A stretch of 64,000 bases of DNA from Cryptomeria japonica (lineage: Eukaryota; Streptophyta; Pinopsida; Cupressales; Cupressaceae): positions 376,520,877-376,584,876 of the forward strand of contig NC_081407.1 of assembly GCF_030272615.1 (NCBI RefSeq), given 5' to 3'. A program made the position numbers and the translations under genes. Shown piece by piece: positions 1-10,627 of the stretch. Positions within the stretch are counted from its first letter, which is position 1. Every line of letters starts with the position of its first letter. The notes under the pieces are model-generated. The model was not told the DNA's origin, searched no databases, and saw only the letters and a list, made by a program, of their open reading frames with translations.

Positions 1-219
1 CAATATACAAAGATATCTTCTCCACTTCACATCTTCTCCCCCATTTGCTGCAGATATCTTTTCACTTCACTCCTTCTCCCCCTTTGACAACAATGTTAAA
101 GTGGAGGCACAAGAATCTATGTTCCATTATGCTACTCCCCCTAAGGAGTAGCATCCTTCAACACATCAATTAACAAATAATTGACTTTGCAATACCTGAC
201 TGATGTGGAACAATTACTT
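1..219 (-). other. 3' untranslated tail of element A with polypurine tracts
   Basis: Past the RNase H stop, the minus strand has several purine runs of the form AAAGGGGGAGA (near 77-88 and 33-43, read on the minus strand) and a GGGGGAGTAGC block near 130-150. Runs like these prime plus-strand DNA synthesis just before the 3' LTR in copia elements. The LTR itself is not in the window. Confidence 0.6.
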
Positions 220-882
220 TTAGTTCACCTCCTGAAGGGGCAATACCCCTAATTCACCTCTTAAGTGCACAAATGTAGTCTTTGGGAGAGGCTTGGTGAA
301 TATGTCTACTAACTGCTCCTTACTGGAAACATGTTCTAGTGCAATCTCCTTATTCTGAACCTTTTCCCTCAAGAAATGATACTTAAGCTCAAAATGCTTG
401 GTTCTAGAATGTAAAACCGGATTCTTTGATATATTGATAGCACTTGCGTTATCACAGAATATACTTACCGATTCAGATACAGGGATCTTGAAGCCTTCTA
501 GTACATGTTTCATCCAAATTGTCTGAGTGCGGTTCATGAAAGCTACAACATACTTTGCTTCCGCTATAGACTAAGAGATACAACTTTGCTTTTTACTCAT
601 CCATGAGACCAGTCTACCATCGAGAAAGAATGCACCACCGGTTGTGCTTTTCCAGTCATCTACATTACCTACCCATTCAGCATCTATGAACACTTTCAAA
701 TTGAAATCATTGTTGTATGGGTACCACAATCCATAGTCAACTATTCCCTTTAGATACCTAATAATCCGCTTGACTATAATCAAGTGGGATTCTCTGGGAC
801 TCTTCTGGAACCTTGTAGTAATGCCAACTGCATGTGCAATATCTGGTCTTTTATGCACTACATAATGCAACTTACCAATCAT
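220..882 (-). pseudogene. Copia RNase H domain of element A
   Basis: Two open pieces (882-571 and 537-220) encode the end of a copia polyprotein. The first holds the RT thumb/connection sequence MIGKLHYVVHKRPDIAHAVG and the start of RNase H (motif DAEWVGNVDDWKSTTGG). The second holds the conserved IFCDNASAINISKNPVLHSR and the C-terminal VDIFTKPLP. RNase H degrades the RNA strand after reverse transcription. In the sequence between 570 and 538 the frame is closed by a stop where the family has a Ser/Thr-rich linker ending in AEAKYV, so a full protein is not made. The family assignment is safe. Confidence 0.9.
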
Positions 883-1704
883 TGATCAGTATTCCTTCTC
901 ATCAACCAATGTGGAATCATCCTCTTTTGTCAATTTGCAACTGGTCACCATCAGTGTACCAACTAGTTTGCTATATTCCATGCCAAAGGTCTTCAACACA
1001 TCTTTGACATATTTGGACTGAGTGATAAAGATTCCATCTTTCATCTGCTAGATTTGGAGTCCAATGAAGAACTTAATCTCCCCTATGAGTGACATCTCAA
1101 ACTCTTTCTTCATCTCATCAACAAACTCATGACTCATCTTGTCATCTCCTCCAAAGATAATATCATCAACAAAAACCTCACAGATCAGGATCTAATCTCC
1201 TTCAGACTTCAGGTAGATATTGCTATCTTCACTTGTTCTCTCAAATCCAATCTTCACAAGATGGGAATGTAGGCACTCATACCATGCCCTAGGTGCTTGT
1301 TTTAGACCATATAAGGCTTTATGTAGCCTACACACCATATCACTATCTTCAGATAGGGAAAACCCATCCGATTGCTCTATATATACCTCATCTTCAAGTA
1401 CATCATTTAGGAATGCAAATTTTACATCCATTTGATATACTTTGAACCTTTTAAAAGCTGCATATGCAAGAAGCATACGAACTCCTTCCAATCTGGCTAC
1501 AAGAGCAAAGGTTTCTCCATAGTCTTCTCCTTCTTCTTGAGCATATCCTTTGCACACCAATCTGGCTTTATTCCTAATCATTGTGCCATCCTCATTCAAC
1601 TTGTTTCTGAACACCCATTTGGTGCCAATGACATTTTTATGCTCTGGTCTGGGTACAAAGGACCATGTACCATTTTTCTCTATCTGGTCAAGTTCCTCTT
1701 CCAT
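883..1704 (-). pseudogene. Copia reverse transcriptase domain of element A
   Basis: The piece 1704-1192 begins with the copia RT signature (EEELDQIEKNGTW, then VIGTKWVFRNKLNEDG and ARLVCKGYAQEEG), followed by MDVKFAFLN and LYGLKQAPRAWYE. After one in-frame TAG near 1190 the frame continues with the active-site motif FVDDIIFGG (about 1177-1144, minus strand), so both catalytic aspartates remain. RT copies the genomic RNA into DNA inside the virus-like particle. The stop after SEGD and another after GLQI are the visible defects. Confidence 0.92.
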
Positions 1705-2408
1705 TGCCTTGATCTAGTCTTCATCTTTATGAGCCTCTTTGAATGATTTAGGCTCAAATTCAGAGATCATACATGAGTTTTCTCTGATCTTTCTTCTTGT
1801 AAGGATTCTTGCATTCTTATCACCTATGATCTACTTAGGATCATGATTCAACTTGACATACTGAGGAATGGTCTTAACTGGTTCTTCTTGCTTTTCCTCT
1901 TCATCCTTATCTTCATCAGTATCAGCATTCACCAGTTCACGGACACTGTTACTGGTACTTGGTTGACTAACAACCAGTTCTCAGAAGGTTGCAACTGGTT
2001 CATTTACAGCTTGCTCAATGTCAGTTTCCTCAATTTTCTTAGAGGATTCATCAACTCTTACATTAATACTTTCCATTATTCTCTGAGCCCTATTGTTGTA
2101 GCACTTGAAAGCTTTACTCTTGGTGGAATATCCTAGAAATATTCCCTCATCACATTTAGCTTCAAATTTGCCCTAATGTTCACGCCTCTTGATGTAACAT
2201 TTGCTACCAAATACCCTAAAGTAGCTAACCACAAGTGTCTTACCAGTCCAATACTCATAAGGAGTTTTGTCCTTACCTTTCTTGATGAGTACCTAGTTCA
2301 TAGTGTAGATTGTAGTGCTCACCGCTTCTCTCCAAAAGGTGTGAGCTACCCTTCCTTGAATCAACATGGTTCTAGCTACTTCAACCATAGTCCGGTTATT
2401 CCTCTTTG
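1705..2408 (-). pseudogene. Integrase C-terminal and linker region of element A
   Basis: No long open frame survives, but minus-strand translation is readable as the copia integrase C-terminal region (a FRVFGSKCYIKRREHQGKF-like block, then GIFLGYSTKSKAFKCYNN), an acidic Glu/Asp-rich linker (1990-1880) and the run-up to RT (NARILTRRKIREN). Frame changes near 2400 and several TAG codons break it. This explains the gap between the integrase and RT pieces; it is not an independent gene. Confidence 0.8.
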
Positions 2409-3323
2409 CTAGGCCATTCTACTGTGGAGTCCGAGGGTAGACAACTGTCTCTTGATGCCAAATTCTTCACAATACTTGATGAATTCAGCAGAAGTGAATT
2501 CCCCTCCTGGATCAATTCTAAGACACTTGATCCTTTTACCACTTTCCTTCTCCACTAGTGCTCTGAAAGCTTTGAATTTCCCAAAATATTTAGACTTGTC
2601 TTCCAAGAATGTGACCCACATCATTCTTGAGCAGTCATCAGTGAGGATCATGAAGTACCTATCACCCTGCACACTTCTAGTTTTCATAGGACCACACAAA
2701 TCAGTATGCACAAGATCAAGCAAGTTGTTAGCAGTGAAAGATTTGCCTTTAAAGGTTGAGGAAGAAATTCTCCCCAATTGACACTCTCTACACAAGGTAT
2801 TATCTGGTTTGTTTAGCACCAGCAACCTTCTAACTGCCTTGATCTTACTAGCCTTCACAATGTTATCAAAGTTTACATGGCAGAGTCTCCTATGCCATAT
2901 CCAACTATCATCAAGCTTAGCCATAAGATAGGTACTTACATTTGCATTTAGATGAAATAGGTTACCTTTGGTCTGCATGTCGGTGGCCACCAATTTACCA
3001 TCTTTTTCTTTGATTCTGCAAACTCCATTCTTGAATTCTAGAGTGAGGCTAGTGTCATTTAGCTGGGCAACACTTAGAAGGTTGTGTCTGAGACCATCAA
3101 CCCAGTACACATTGTTAGCACTTCTCTTTCCATTCAGAGAGATGGACCCTCTACCTTTGACCATGCATGGTGCATCATTGCCAAAGAAAACCACACCACC
3201 ATCATACTCCTCCAAGGATAGAAACTTGCTTTGGTCACCAGTCATATGGTGAGAACAACCACTATCAATGATCCACTCACTGGAATTATCAAACCGGTAG
3301 ACAAGAGCCTTCTTGTCTGCCAC
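2409..3323 (-). pseudogene. Copia protease and integrase core of element A
   Basis: This 304-codon stretch starts with the aspartic protease motif WIIDSGCSHHMTGD (about residues 17-30). It continues through the gag-pre-integrase domain with a zinc-binding pattern (WHRRLCHVNFDNI, then LCRECQLG) into the integrase core (HTDLCGPMKTRSVQGDRYFMILTDD, then GGEFTSAEF). The protease cuts the polyprotein and the integrase inserts the cDNA. Its apparent Met start lies inside the polyprotein and results from the upstream duplication that shifts the frame, so it is not a real start. The protein is cut off after the third catalytic region, where family members have NGVAERRNRT. Confidence 0.93.
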
Positions 3324-3376
3324 ATCTTCCTTTACAGCACAAGAGCCTTCTTGTCTGCCACATCTTCCTTTACAGC
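3301..3376. repeat. 38 bp perfect tandem duplication inside gag-pro
   Basis: The 38 bp unit at 3301-3338 is repeated exactly at 3339-3376. In the protein it repeats the segment EDVADKKALV. As 38 is not a multiple of three, it throws gag out of frame with protease. Both copies are identical, so the event is recent. Confidence 0.97.
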
Positions 3377-4321
3377 AACAAACACAATGTCTTCATTTTC
3401 TTCATCTATTGATTCCTCATCTGTGACACCTTCATCAACTACCACAAAACAGTTTCTTTGGTTTCCTCCTTTGAATTTCCTGAACCTTTTTGGTTTGTCC
3501 TTGTTATCGCCATTAGGACATTTTATAGAAATATGTCCTATCCGGTTATAAGAAAAATATTTCAAAGGTAGCTTACCTTTGTATTTACTGGTTCCTTTGG
3601 GAATCTTCTTGGCAAGGAGAGCTTCAAATGCCATCAAAATCTCCTCATCATTCATTTCTCTGCTTTGACTAGGTTCCCCACTAGTGCTAGCCTCTTTTCC
3701 TTTTCTGGATGGTATAACAAAGGCTTTAAATGTTGATTCAGTCTTTTGAACACTACCATCAAAACTATTTAGCTCATAGGTTGTTAACTTGGCTATGATG
3801 GAGTCCAAGGATACTTTAGACTTGTCTATTGATCTCCGCTCCTGAATAGTAGCAACCCTTATTGCATAGACCGACAATAGGGATCTCAGGACTTTGCTTA
3901 CCATAGTGGAATCTTCTATTTTACCACCTGCACTCTTGATTTCTCCAACAACTATTTTGATTCTTATTCCATACTGTTGTATGGTCTCTCCTTCAACCAT
4001 CTTCATATCTTCAAACTTCCCTCTTAGGCTTTCTTCCTTAGCTTGTTTTACATGCTCATCACCACCATAGATATTTTCAAGAGCATCCCATACCTCTTTG
4101 GGATTTACCTTGTCCTGAACATCAATAAACTCAATGTCAGATAGGCTACTAATGAGGGCTTCCATGACTTTCCCATTTTCTTGTATCTCTCTCTTTTGGT
4201 CATTGGTGAGAGTACCGGTAGGGACAAGATATACATTTTCAACATAACTCTAGTGTTGGACACCCATGCTTCTGATGAATATCTTCATCCTGTCTTTCCA
4301 TATACCTTCCCTCTTCATCAT
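3332..4321 (-). pseudogene. Copia Gag of element A
   Basis: Gag packages the element's RNA. The open piece 4165-3332 matches copia Gag (UBN2-type): DKVNPKEVWDALENIYGGDEH, KFEDMKMVEGETIQQYG, then LRSLLSVYAIRVATIQE. Near the end is a single CCHC zinc knuckle whose first two cysteines are both Tyr (YFSYNRIGHISIKC), so metal binding is likely lost. The same frame extends upstream to an ATG at 4321 through one in-frame TAG where a Trp codon would be expected (about 4253), giving the missing Gag N-terminus (TYR/TRP-rich GIWKDRM block). The acidic segment before protease ends in the duplicated region. Confidence 0.9.
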
Positions 4322-4376
4322 TTGACTAGGATCTTTACCTCAAGTGGTTAAGCTTACAACACAAAGGACCTGGAGG

Positions 4377-4388
4377 GCTCTGATACCA
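4377..4388 (-). promoter_or_regulatory. Primer-binding site of element A
   Basis: On the minus strand, TGGTATCAGAGC lies two bases after the LTR end. This is the usual copia primer site, complementary to the initiator methionine tRNA, and it fixes the 3' edge of the 5' LTR at 4391. Confidence 0.95.
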
Positions 4389-4916
4389 ATTGATAACTCA
4401 ATGATGAACCACTAGTACCAAACTGGTACTGAGAGGGGGGGGTGAATGAGTACAAACACAAATATTAGTCCAAAACTGATTTGACAACAAATACTCCAAA
4501 TGACTAACAAACAGGGATACTGGTTAAAACAAAGTGCAATCGGTAACATCCAGTACAACTCAAACAATCATAAATCGGTCACTCACTAAGCTTTCCTCTT
4601 AGCTCAATACTATAGTACAATTATTCTCTCATGCATGAACAGGTAAACTAACATCAGATCTTCATAATAGTGAGTTCAATATGTTTTATAGACAGGCATA
4701 AAACATAGAACCATCATATGCTCAACAGGTAAAACCAAAGCATCACAAGATAAAAGCATTACACATGACACACATATTTTTCATGTGGAAACCCAACTAG
4801 GAAAAACCACAGTAGGGATGAATACCCACAAGTTGCTTTTGAACTCTTTTGAAGTCCGCTCTGTTAGGAGCCTTGTTCGGTTAAAGACATTACAATAGGT
4901 TCTACTACGAATCGAT

Positions 4917-5160
4917 CCTGTTAGGGATCACCTGGTTAAGGGATGGCTATAATACCCAGTTAAGGTTCAAACCCAATTACGATTACCTTGTTAGAGGATT
5001 TCAAGAACTCAATAGCTAAAGGATCTCTAGAGCTCTATAGCTTCTCATAACTCATTAACCTCGAGTTACCCTGTTAAGGGATTTGAATCAAGTCGGTTAA
5101 GACTACCCTATTAAGGGATTTTGAATCAAGCCTAGTTAAGGCTACCCTGTTAAGGGATTT
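4917..5160. repeat. Degenerate tandem repeats (CCTGTTAAGGGATT units) in LTR A
   Basis: Units containing CCTGTTAAGGGATT or close variants recur at about 4917, 4985, 5068, 5106 and 5145; the last three are about 39 bp apart and share GATTTGAATCAAG. They lie in the transcribed part of the LTR. Confidence 0.8.
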
Positions 5161-5411
5161 CACAACTGTTGAATTGGTTAAAGATCAATAGGAATTACAA
5201 TGATCTGATAACAACACTCAATGCTAATGCAGATCCATTTTGGCTCCTCTTCTCCTTCTGCCTATTCACTTTGTAGATATCTCTTCTCTCCTTTGGTCTG
5301 GCAAGAATCATGTATCATATACCTTGGATACACACTTGCAACTTTTTCCAACAACCTTAGAAAGAAACATAACATCAACCTTATAGGAAATAGACAGGTC
5401 GATAGCAAAAA

Positions 5412-5432
5412 CCCTAAACCCTAAACCCTAAA
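5412..5432 (+). repeat. Three CCCTAAA telomere-type units in LTR A
   Basis: Three exact CCCTAAA heptamers follow one another. The same motif occurs as a promoter telo-box in plants and as plant telomere DNA. Three units inside an LTR are too few to claim a telomere. Confidence 0.85.
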
Positions 5433-6006
5433 CCTATTAGGTTAAGCAATTCAAGCGGTTCAGTCTTGACCATTGAATCATACTACATTAAATGTAACAA
5501 TCTTGAATCAATCTCAAGACATTCTCCATCATCCATTTTCGATCAATTTCATGGTGGCTGATAACCCATCACGCGTTATCACCATTTGAGAGACTTCGTA
5601 CATTCCCGAGGTAGATAGGAATAGTCTTCTTCATGCAAGATCCTTCATGCTCACAAAGCTTACGTGGCAACATGATCTATTCTCCATTATACTACTAACT
5701 CATCATACAAAGATCACTGATTGAGTCACATAGGCTTGAGGTACTCCAACCAGAAATCTTGAAGTGGAAACTACCTACCAAATGGTAGTAACACAATGCT
5801 TCCATGTGCTAGTTCCCATAATTGCATGCCGGTTCATCTTGAACAAATATGCCGCTTTACTTTGGCATATAAACTGGTTCATACATATGTTGGTTCCTCT
5901 CTCTTTTCACCTATCACATGTGTCGGTTCACACCATGTCACATATTGACATCAATGACAACATGCAATATCATTATGTCTTCATGCCGGTTCACATAATG
6001 CCAACA

Positions 6007-6073
6007 ATTGCCACTGGTAAGAAGACCAGAGGTAACCTATTTCAATTGAATGCCAAGATAAGTCAGTGTCTAA
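6007..6073 (+). pseudogene. Scrap of a copia pol gene (gag-pre-integrase)
   Basis: The 67 bp read in frame as IATGKKTRGNLFQLNAKIS, which matches the segment IAIGNQTRGNIFHLNNNEK encoded by element D at 19413-19470. It is on the plus strand, opposite to A, and is cut on its left by the LTR of A and on its right by LTR C. It is the visible remainder of an older copia element into which others inserted. Confidence 0.8.
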
Positions 6074-7092
6074 TGTCAATAAATCGTTACAAACAAAGGT
6101 TAGAAAATTAATCAACGAAAGATAAAAGCATAGCTAGTCGATCTATTGCCTCCTAGTAAATGTGAGTATGAATTTTGCTCTCAGATCTGGTTATGCAAAT
6201 TCCTGTGACTTGACTACACTTAGATGGAGGATTTAAATGATGAAGATGCATGATATAGCAATGATATCATGATTAAGCTACATGATTTCATTATTATTCT
6301 AGAAAATAAGCTAGACTAAAGATACAATTAAGCTAAAATGATAACATTGCTAAAATGATAAACTAGAAGCTAGATGCCTATAGTAACAATGCATAAGATG
6401 AAAATGAGATATGATCAAATTAGGGAGATGGATGAAATGAATGGACCCTTTTTGCTCCAAAATGAGCTATTTATAGGATTTCCAAGGCTAGGGGTGAGGT
6501 GGCAGGAATCAATGGTCAAGATTAAGTCTAAAGATATCAATGGTTGAATTGGAGGAGGTTGGCAAAGGGGTTGGATTAAAGGGAACATCTATCATCTCTA
6601 TGGTGACAAGTGTCAAGAGGCTTCTAGAAGAGGTTGGATGAAAGGGAACACTTAGTGACAAGTGTCACAAAGCTTTTCTCATGAGAGGGTAACGTGTTCA
6701 AGGAAAGGGGATAGGTAGTTAGATGAAATGGGTTAGGTTTAGGAATGGTTAGATTAGGTGGTTAAAAGTTAGGAGAATTTAAATTTAGATATTCAATTAA
6801 TAGGAAAAGGCTAATTAATTTCAACAACTCATAATTGATTTGTTTTAATTAACTACATTGTGGAGGATTAGAAGAAATGATTCTGATGGGGAAGAATTAA
6901 TTAATTTGAATTAATTAATCAAAGGAGATTATTAAAATGAACCTATTAAATAAATCCTTAGATTTATTAATAAGTAGATGAAAAGGGAGATTTAATCAAA
7001 TTATTGATGAATTCAATTAAATTGGGGAGGGAGATTAATTAAATAATTGCTTATTCAATTAATTATCTTCAGACTATTTTTAGGTGTATACA
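6074..7092 (-). repeat. Orphan gypsy-type LTR C
   Basis: On the minus strand this stretch starts TGTATACACCTAAAAATAG and ends TTGACA. The start resembles those of the LTRs at 62859 (TGTATACACATAAAAATTG) and 31261 (TGTAGACACCC). It is rich in ATTTAATTA and has a TATA box CCTATAAATAG (6477-6467, minus strand). There is no coding region on either side that belongs to it, so it is a solo or broken LTR. Its 5 bp flanks (TCTAA and GTAAG) do not match, so a simple solo LTR with a target duplication is not shown. Confidence 0.65.
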
Positions 7093-8198
7093 GTAAGAGA
7101 TTGAATACTAAGTGAATTGTAGTAAATTTGGAAAGTATCAAGAAAGTAGATTAACCCTATTTTGGAGTAGACTAGTAGAAATAATAAAATTGAGACTAAA
7201 TGCGGAAATGACAAAGAAATGATTATATCTTGAGATAAAGATGCTTGATGAAATTGTGCACCTACAATTACTAGTGAAATGTTGAGACCAAGCTTCCCTA
7301 GGACCATGCGTAAGTTATGCACGGTCCTTCAAAAAATTTGTGCACCAAAAAGGGGTTTTTCATCTCTAAAAATGAAGCCTAAATCTACAATTATAGTCAC
7401 ACACCTACAAGCTACACATAGAAAAGAGAGGAAAATGTTGTTGGGATTAGGGGTTTTCCTTCAGGTCAAACCCCATTTTGGAATTAACCAAGTGGTTATT
7501 AAATGCTACAAGTAAATGAAAGGAAATGTTTGAAGTAAAATCCACCTCAAGAAGGGGATGTAATTGAAATGTTGATACCTTTGTAGATGAATTTTCTTGA
7601 ATGCATATGTGAAATAGGATGTCTTGAATGTTGATAGAAATCTCCTCTTCAGTGGTTGAATCCTTGTCTTGAATGCAACACCTAGCCTTGAAAGGAGACT
7701 TGAAATGCTCAATGCTTGAATGAATTCTTGAATGCTTGATGGTTGATGATAATGTCACCTTGTAATTTTTCCTTATGATCCACTTATGAAAATAGGAGGG
7801 GAAGTGATCTTTATATACTTGCCAATAAGGGGTGTTTAGGTAATTTCCCATCTTAGGCTGACATAGGAAAAACTTTTCCCACTCAATAATTGATAAGCCC
7901 AATGCAAGGGGGTACCGAAGGGTGCCTAAAATAGGGTCAGGACAAGGGTTCCATGCCCCTATCATGATAGGATAGGGGAACCACCCCCCTATACTAGGGG
8001 GAGAGGGGCACCACATCCCTATCCTACCCTAATTTAGGATAGGGAATAGTAAGAAGGCAATGCAAAATGATGAAAAATGCAAGTTTTTGATGTCTTGAGC
8101 ATGTTTCTAGTCTCCAATTAGTCTTAGGGATTCGTCCGCTAATGCAAACACCCAAATCCGGTCAAAAATTGCAAGGGACACAATTTTTTGATGCTATA
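7093..8198 (-). repeat. 3' LTR of element B
   Basis: About 1.1 kb, alignable with 13760-14989 along its whole length; for example both contain the block CCCCATTTTGGAATTAACCA. It ends on the plus strand at GATGCTATA against GATGCTACA in the other copy. A TATA box (minus strand GTATATAAA, 7818-7810) matches one in the other copy. A conserved short hairpin lies at 7301-7327. It lacks the segment with the 90 bp palindrome present in the other LTR. Confidence 0.88.
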
Positions 8199-8210
8199 TT
8201 TATCCCCCAA
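8199..8210 (-). promoter_or_regulatory. Polypurine tract of element B
   Basis: The minus strand has TTGGGGGATAAA directly before the 3' LTR. Such a tract primes plus-strand synthesis, and its position supports both the LTR edge and the minus orientation of B. Confidence 0.75.
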
Positions 8211-9544
8211 TTTAGCATGAGTATAAGTGTATGCCAACACTACCAGTAATATACAAGGAGACAAGATTCAAAGACTTTTACCACATCAAGGAGGAAAGAT
8301 GCACCAAGCCCCCAGTGGACTAAGGATCTTACAAATTTGATTGACAAAGTAAAAGGGAAGATCAAGAGAGGGAGAACCATGACTGCAAATAGTAAGGTTC
8401 CCCTCACTATGAGTCATGAAATGAAAAATACCAAAAATTACAAAGAAAATCCAAAGTCTGCTAAGTAACTCCAAGTATCAAGGAGGAAAATATGAGCCGA
8501 GTGTATGCCCCCATGTTAAAGAGATTCTTCATGCCTTATCAGGAGACATTGTTTTAAAGTAGGATAAACATAAGAGAGATAAAGAGAGGGAGCATGTTAT
8601 CACCAAGATTTATCCCCCAATTGAGGAATAAGCCCAAGGATAATGAACACAAAGAATGAGGTGGCTTCACTTTCCTTGGGGTCAATATGCTCTATGATAA
8701 CTCCTGTATCTCATGTATATATATATGCATAGAATATTCCTCATTCCCCAAAGAAAGGAAACCACCATTGATGAAAGGGGACACATGTGTCTTTTGAGTC
8801 AACATGAAAGAGACCAAAAGAGATCTCAATGCTTTAAATCATCCTCAAGTAGAAATCAATAGGAACAACATAATAGAAGAATAGGGATATACATAGAAGA
8901 ATGGTCACAAAAGAGAAACAAAGGAGAGAGGTAGAGGATCTACAATATTAATGCAACTAGTTTAGCATGACATCCACCTCCTGATCTTTTTGATCATTAT
9001 TTCAAGAAGATGGGAAACACGCCAGAGGAGAGACATTGAGCACAATAGATGGAGCTATTACAAGATCCAAACAAGGATTATGCTCATGTGCTAAGTCACT
9101 TTGTTTGTTTCTAGGAGCTAGGATTAAGGCTTTTGAAAATTCTACAAATAAATGATTGTCAACATCAACTTATTCATATTCACTATCAAAGGCATTAGGA
9201 GTTGTATTTCCATCATGAATAACATTTTCACCCATTTCTTCATCAAGATTTATAAAAAGAGGATCTCTAACATGAATAGAAGTAACACCATCACATGTTT
9301 TTTGTAACTTATGATTTGGAGATTTAGGTTCAACATTTTTCTTAGGAGAAAATGGAATCATGTCAATTGTAGGTGTTTTGGGAGATTGAATAGTTTGAGA
9401 AATAACTTCACAAGCTCTAGCATGACATTTTCGTCAGGGTTCTCTTTCATAGTGATTCCATCTAGTTTTAGCGAAAGGCTGAGAAGATTGAGGTATATTT
9501 GTTGAAGGAGGAATGTTCTCATCTTTGGTAGTTTGATGTTTAGG
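8211..9544 (-). other. 3' region of element B without RT or integrase
   Basis: The frame of the protease ORF continues past its stop at 9545 as a Pro/Ser/Lys-rich sequence, including the piece 9361-9170 (FSPKKNVEPKSPNHKL), and fades near 9000. The remaining 0.8 kb is non-coding. I looked for RT (YxDD), RNase H and integrase (zinc finger, DDE) motifs on both strands and found none. Confidence 0.7.
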
Positions 9545-10627
9545 TTAAGGTATTCTAGGTTGGAAAAGAGGAGAGGTAGGTCTCTTCTCTCTATAAGAGG
9601 AAGGAGGTGGAACTGCACCATATAAAGGAGGAATGTTTGGTTTAGGAAGGAGACCAGGTCCATCATGAGGAGGAGGTATAGGTCTAACCTTAGGAGGAAT
9701 ATTATTGTTATTCTTAGGAGAAGGCATGGTCTCATCCATAGGAATAGGTTGGGAATCTTTCTTTGGAGTAAGATTAGTTATATCTATTAGGGGAAGAGAT
9801 TCATCTTCAAGAATGATGGGAATATCAAGTGTTGGAGTTCTAGGTTGGCTTAAGGATAAAATCATACCTTTCTTCCATTTTTGATATGATTGAAAGAGAG
9901 CATCACTTCTTGGTGGAAGAGATTCAAATTGTTGAGGCCAAAAGTAATCAATAGGAACACCTAGACTTCTTTCGGTTGGTCGAAAGAAGCTATGGTTAAC
10001 AGTTATGATTTCTCCATTGTGGGGAAATTTCAAAAACTTAAGGATTGGAGAAGCAATAGACTTCATGGAAGATAGCCAAGGGTAGCCTAACTTCACATAA
10101 AATTTTTTAGATGAAGGAATTATAACAAAGTTGACATCTATAGATTTAGTATGAACCTCAATAGGAAGTGTGATAGAACTAATAGTAGGACAAGAAAATC
10201 CATCAAATAACTTAATGACTACATTAGTATCATCATATATTGGTTGATGCAAATGTAAAGTATAAATATTTTCTTTAGTAATGACATTAACCATGCAAGA
10301 GGGATCAATAAGAACACCATGATAAGGTTTTCCTTGGATATTCACAACTATGTATAAAGGGCCATCAGGTGCCCTAATGGTCTCACTAGGATCAAATGTG
10401 ATACATGGATCCTTAGGTGTTTCTTGTTTCTCTACCAAATTAACTACATTTTGAGCTATGAAAGTGGCATCAGTGGGGGAGAAAGAGGTATGTTCAATAT
10501 CAATCATGTTAGAGGTATGAGAGGGTAAAGGATCAGTGAAAATCTTAAGATTTTGATTAGGAGGAGATACTAATATGTTTCCCTTATCATTCACACCTAC
10601 CATATATATAGTATTATTATCAATCAA
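9545..10627 (-). pseudogene. Retropepsin-like domain of element B
   Basis: A 360-codon stretch. Residues about 75-190 match the aspartic protease region of plant gypsy elements: GKPYHGVLIDPSCMVNVI (flap strand and active-site loop), then KLFDGFSCPTISSITLPIEV, VNFVIIPSSKKFYVKLGYPW and LKFPHNGEI. The same layout is seen in H (36820-37140). The loop reads Asp-Pro-Ser where a working enzyme has Asp-Ser/Thr-Gly, so catalysis is doubtful. After it comes a long Pro-rich tail (repeated IPPP and PPPP runs). Just upstream the frame shows a Cys-His motif ending GHDTKK, the Gag zinc knuckle. Confidence 0.75.

Larger units (their letters stand above)
1..6006 (-). mobile_element. Copia element A (3' LTR off the left edge)
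   Basis: A Ty1/copia retrotransposon reads right to left. In its own direction it has an LTR (6006 to 4391), a primer-binding site (4388-4377), gag, protease, integrase, reverse transcriptase and RNase H, and then a purine-rich tail that runs off the window. This domain order, with integrase before reverse transcriptase, defines copia. It is the least decayed copia here: the RT active-site motif FVDD is intact, and the breaks are a few stop codons plus a 38 bp duplication that shifts the gag-protease frame. Its 5' end sits directly in a scrap of another copia pol gene, so it inserted into an older element. The target duplication cannot be checked because the other end is missing. Confidence 0.93.
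4391..6006 (-). repeat. 5' LTR of element A (about 1.6 kb)
   Basis: On the minus strand it begins TGTTGGCATTATG (6006) and ends GTTATCA (4391), two bases before the primer site. The start matches the LTR starts of D and G in this window. Near its 5' end is the TTGTCATTGATGTCAA motif shared with the other copia LTRs. It holds a cluster of short repeats (4917-5160) and a telomere-like triplet (5412-5432). The left boundary is inferred from similarity of LTR starts and from the pol scrap that begins at 6007. Confidence 0.78.

Noticed and set aside
5412-5432. CCCTAAA run as an internal telomere site or chromosome-fusion scar
   Set aside because: Only three units, inside an LTR, with no wider telomeric tract.
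7088-7097. Target duplication at the border of LTR C and element B
   Set aside because: Flanks of C (TCTAA, GTAAG) and of B (ATACA side, CCTAG side) do not match, so no clean insertion can be claimed.
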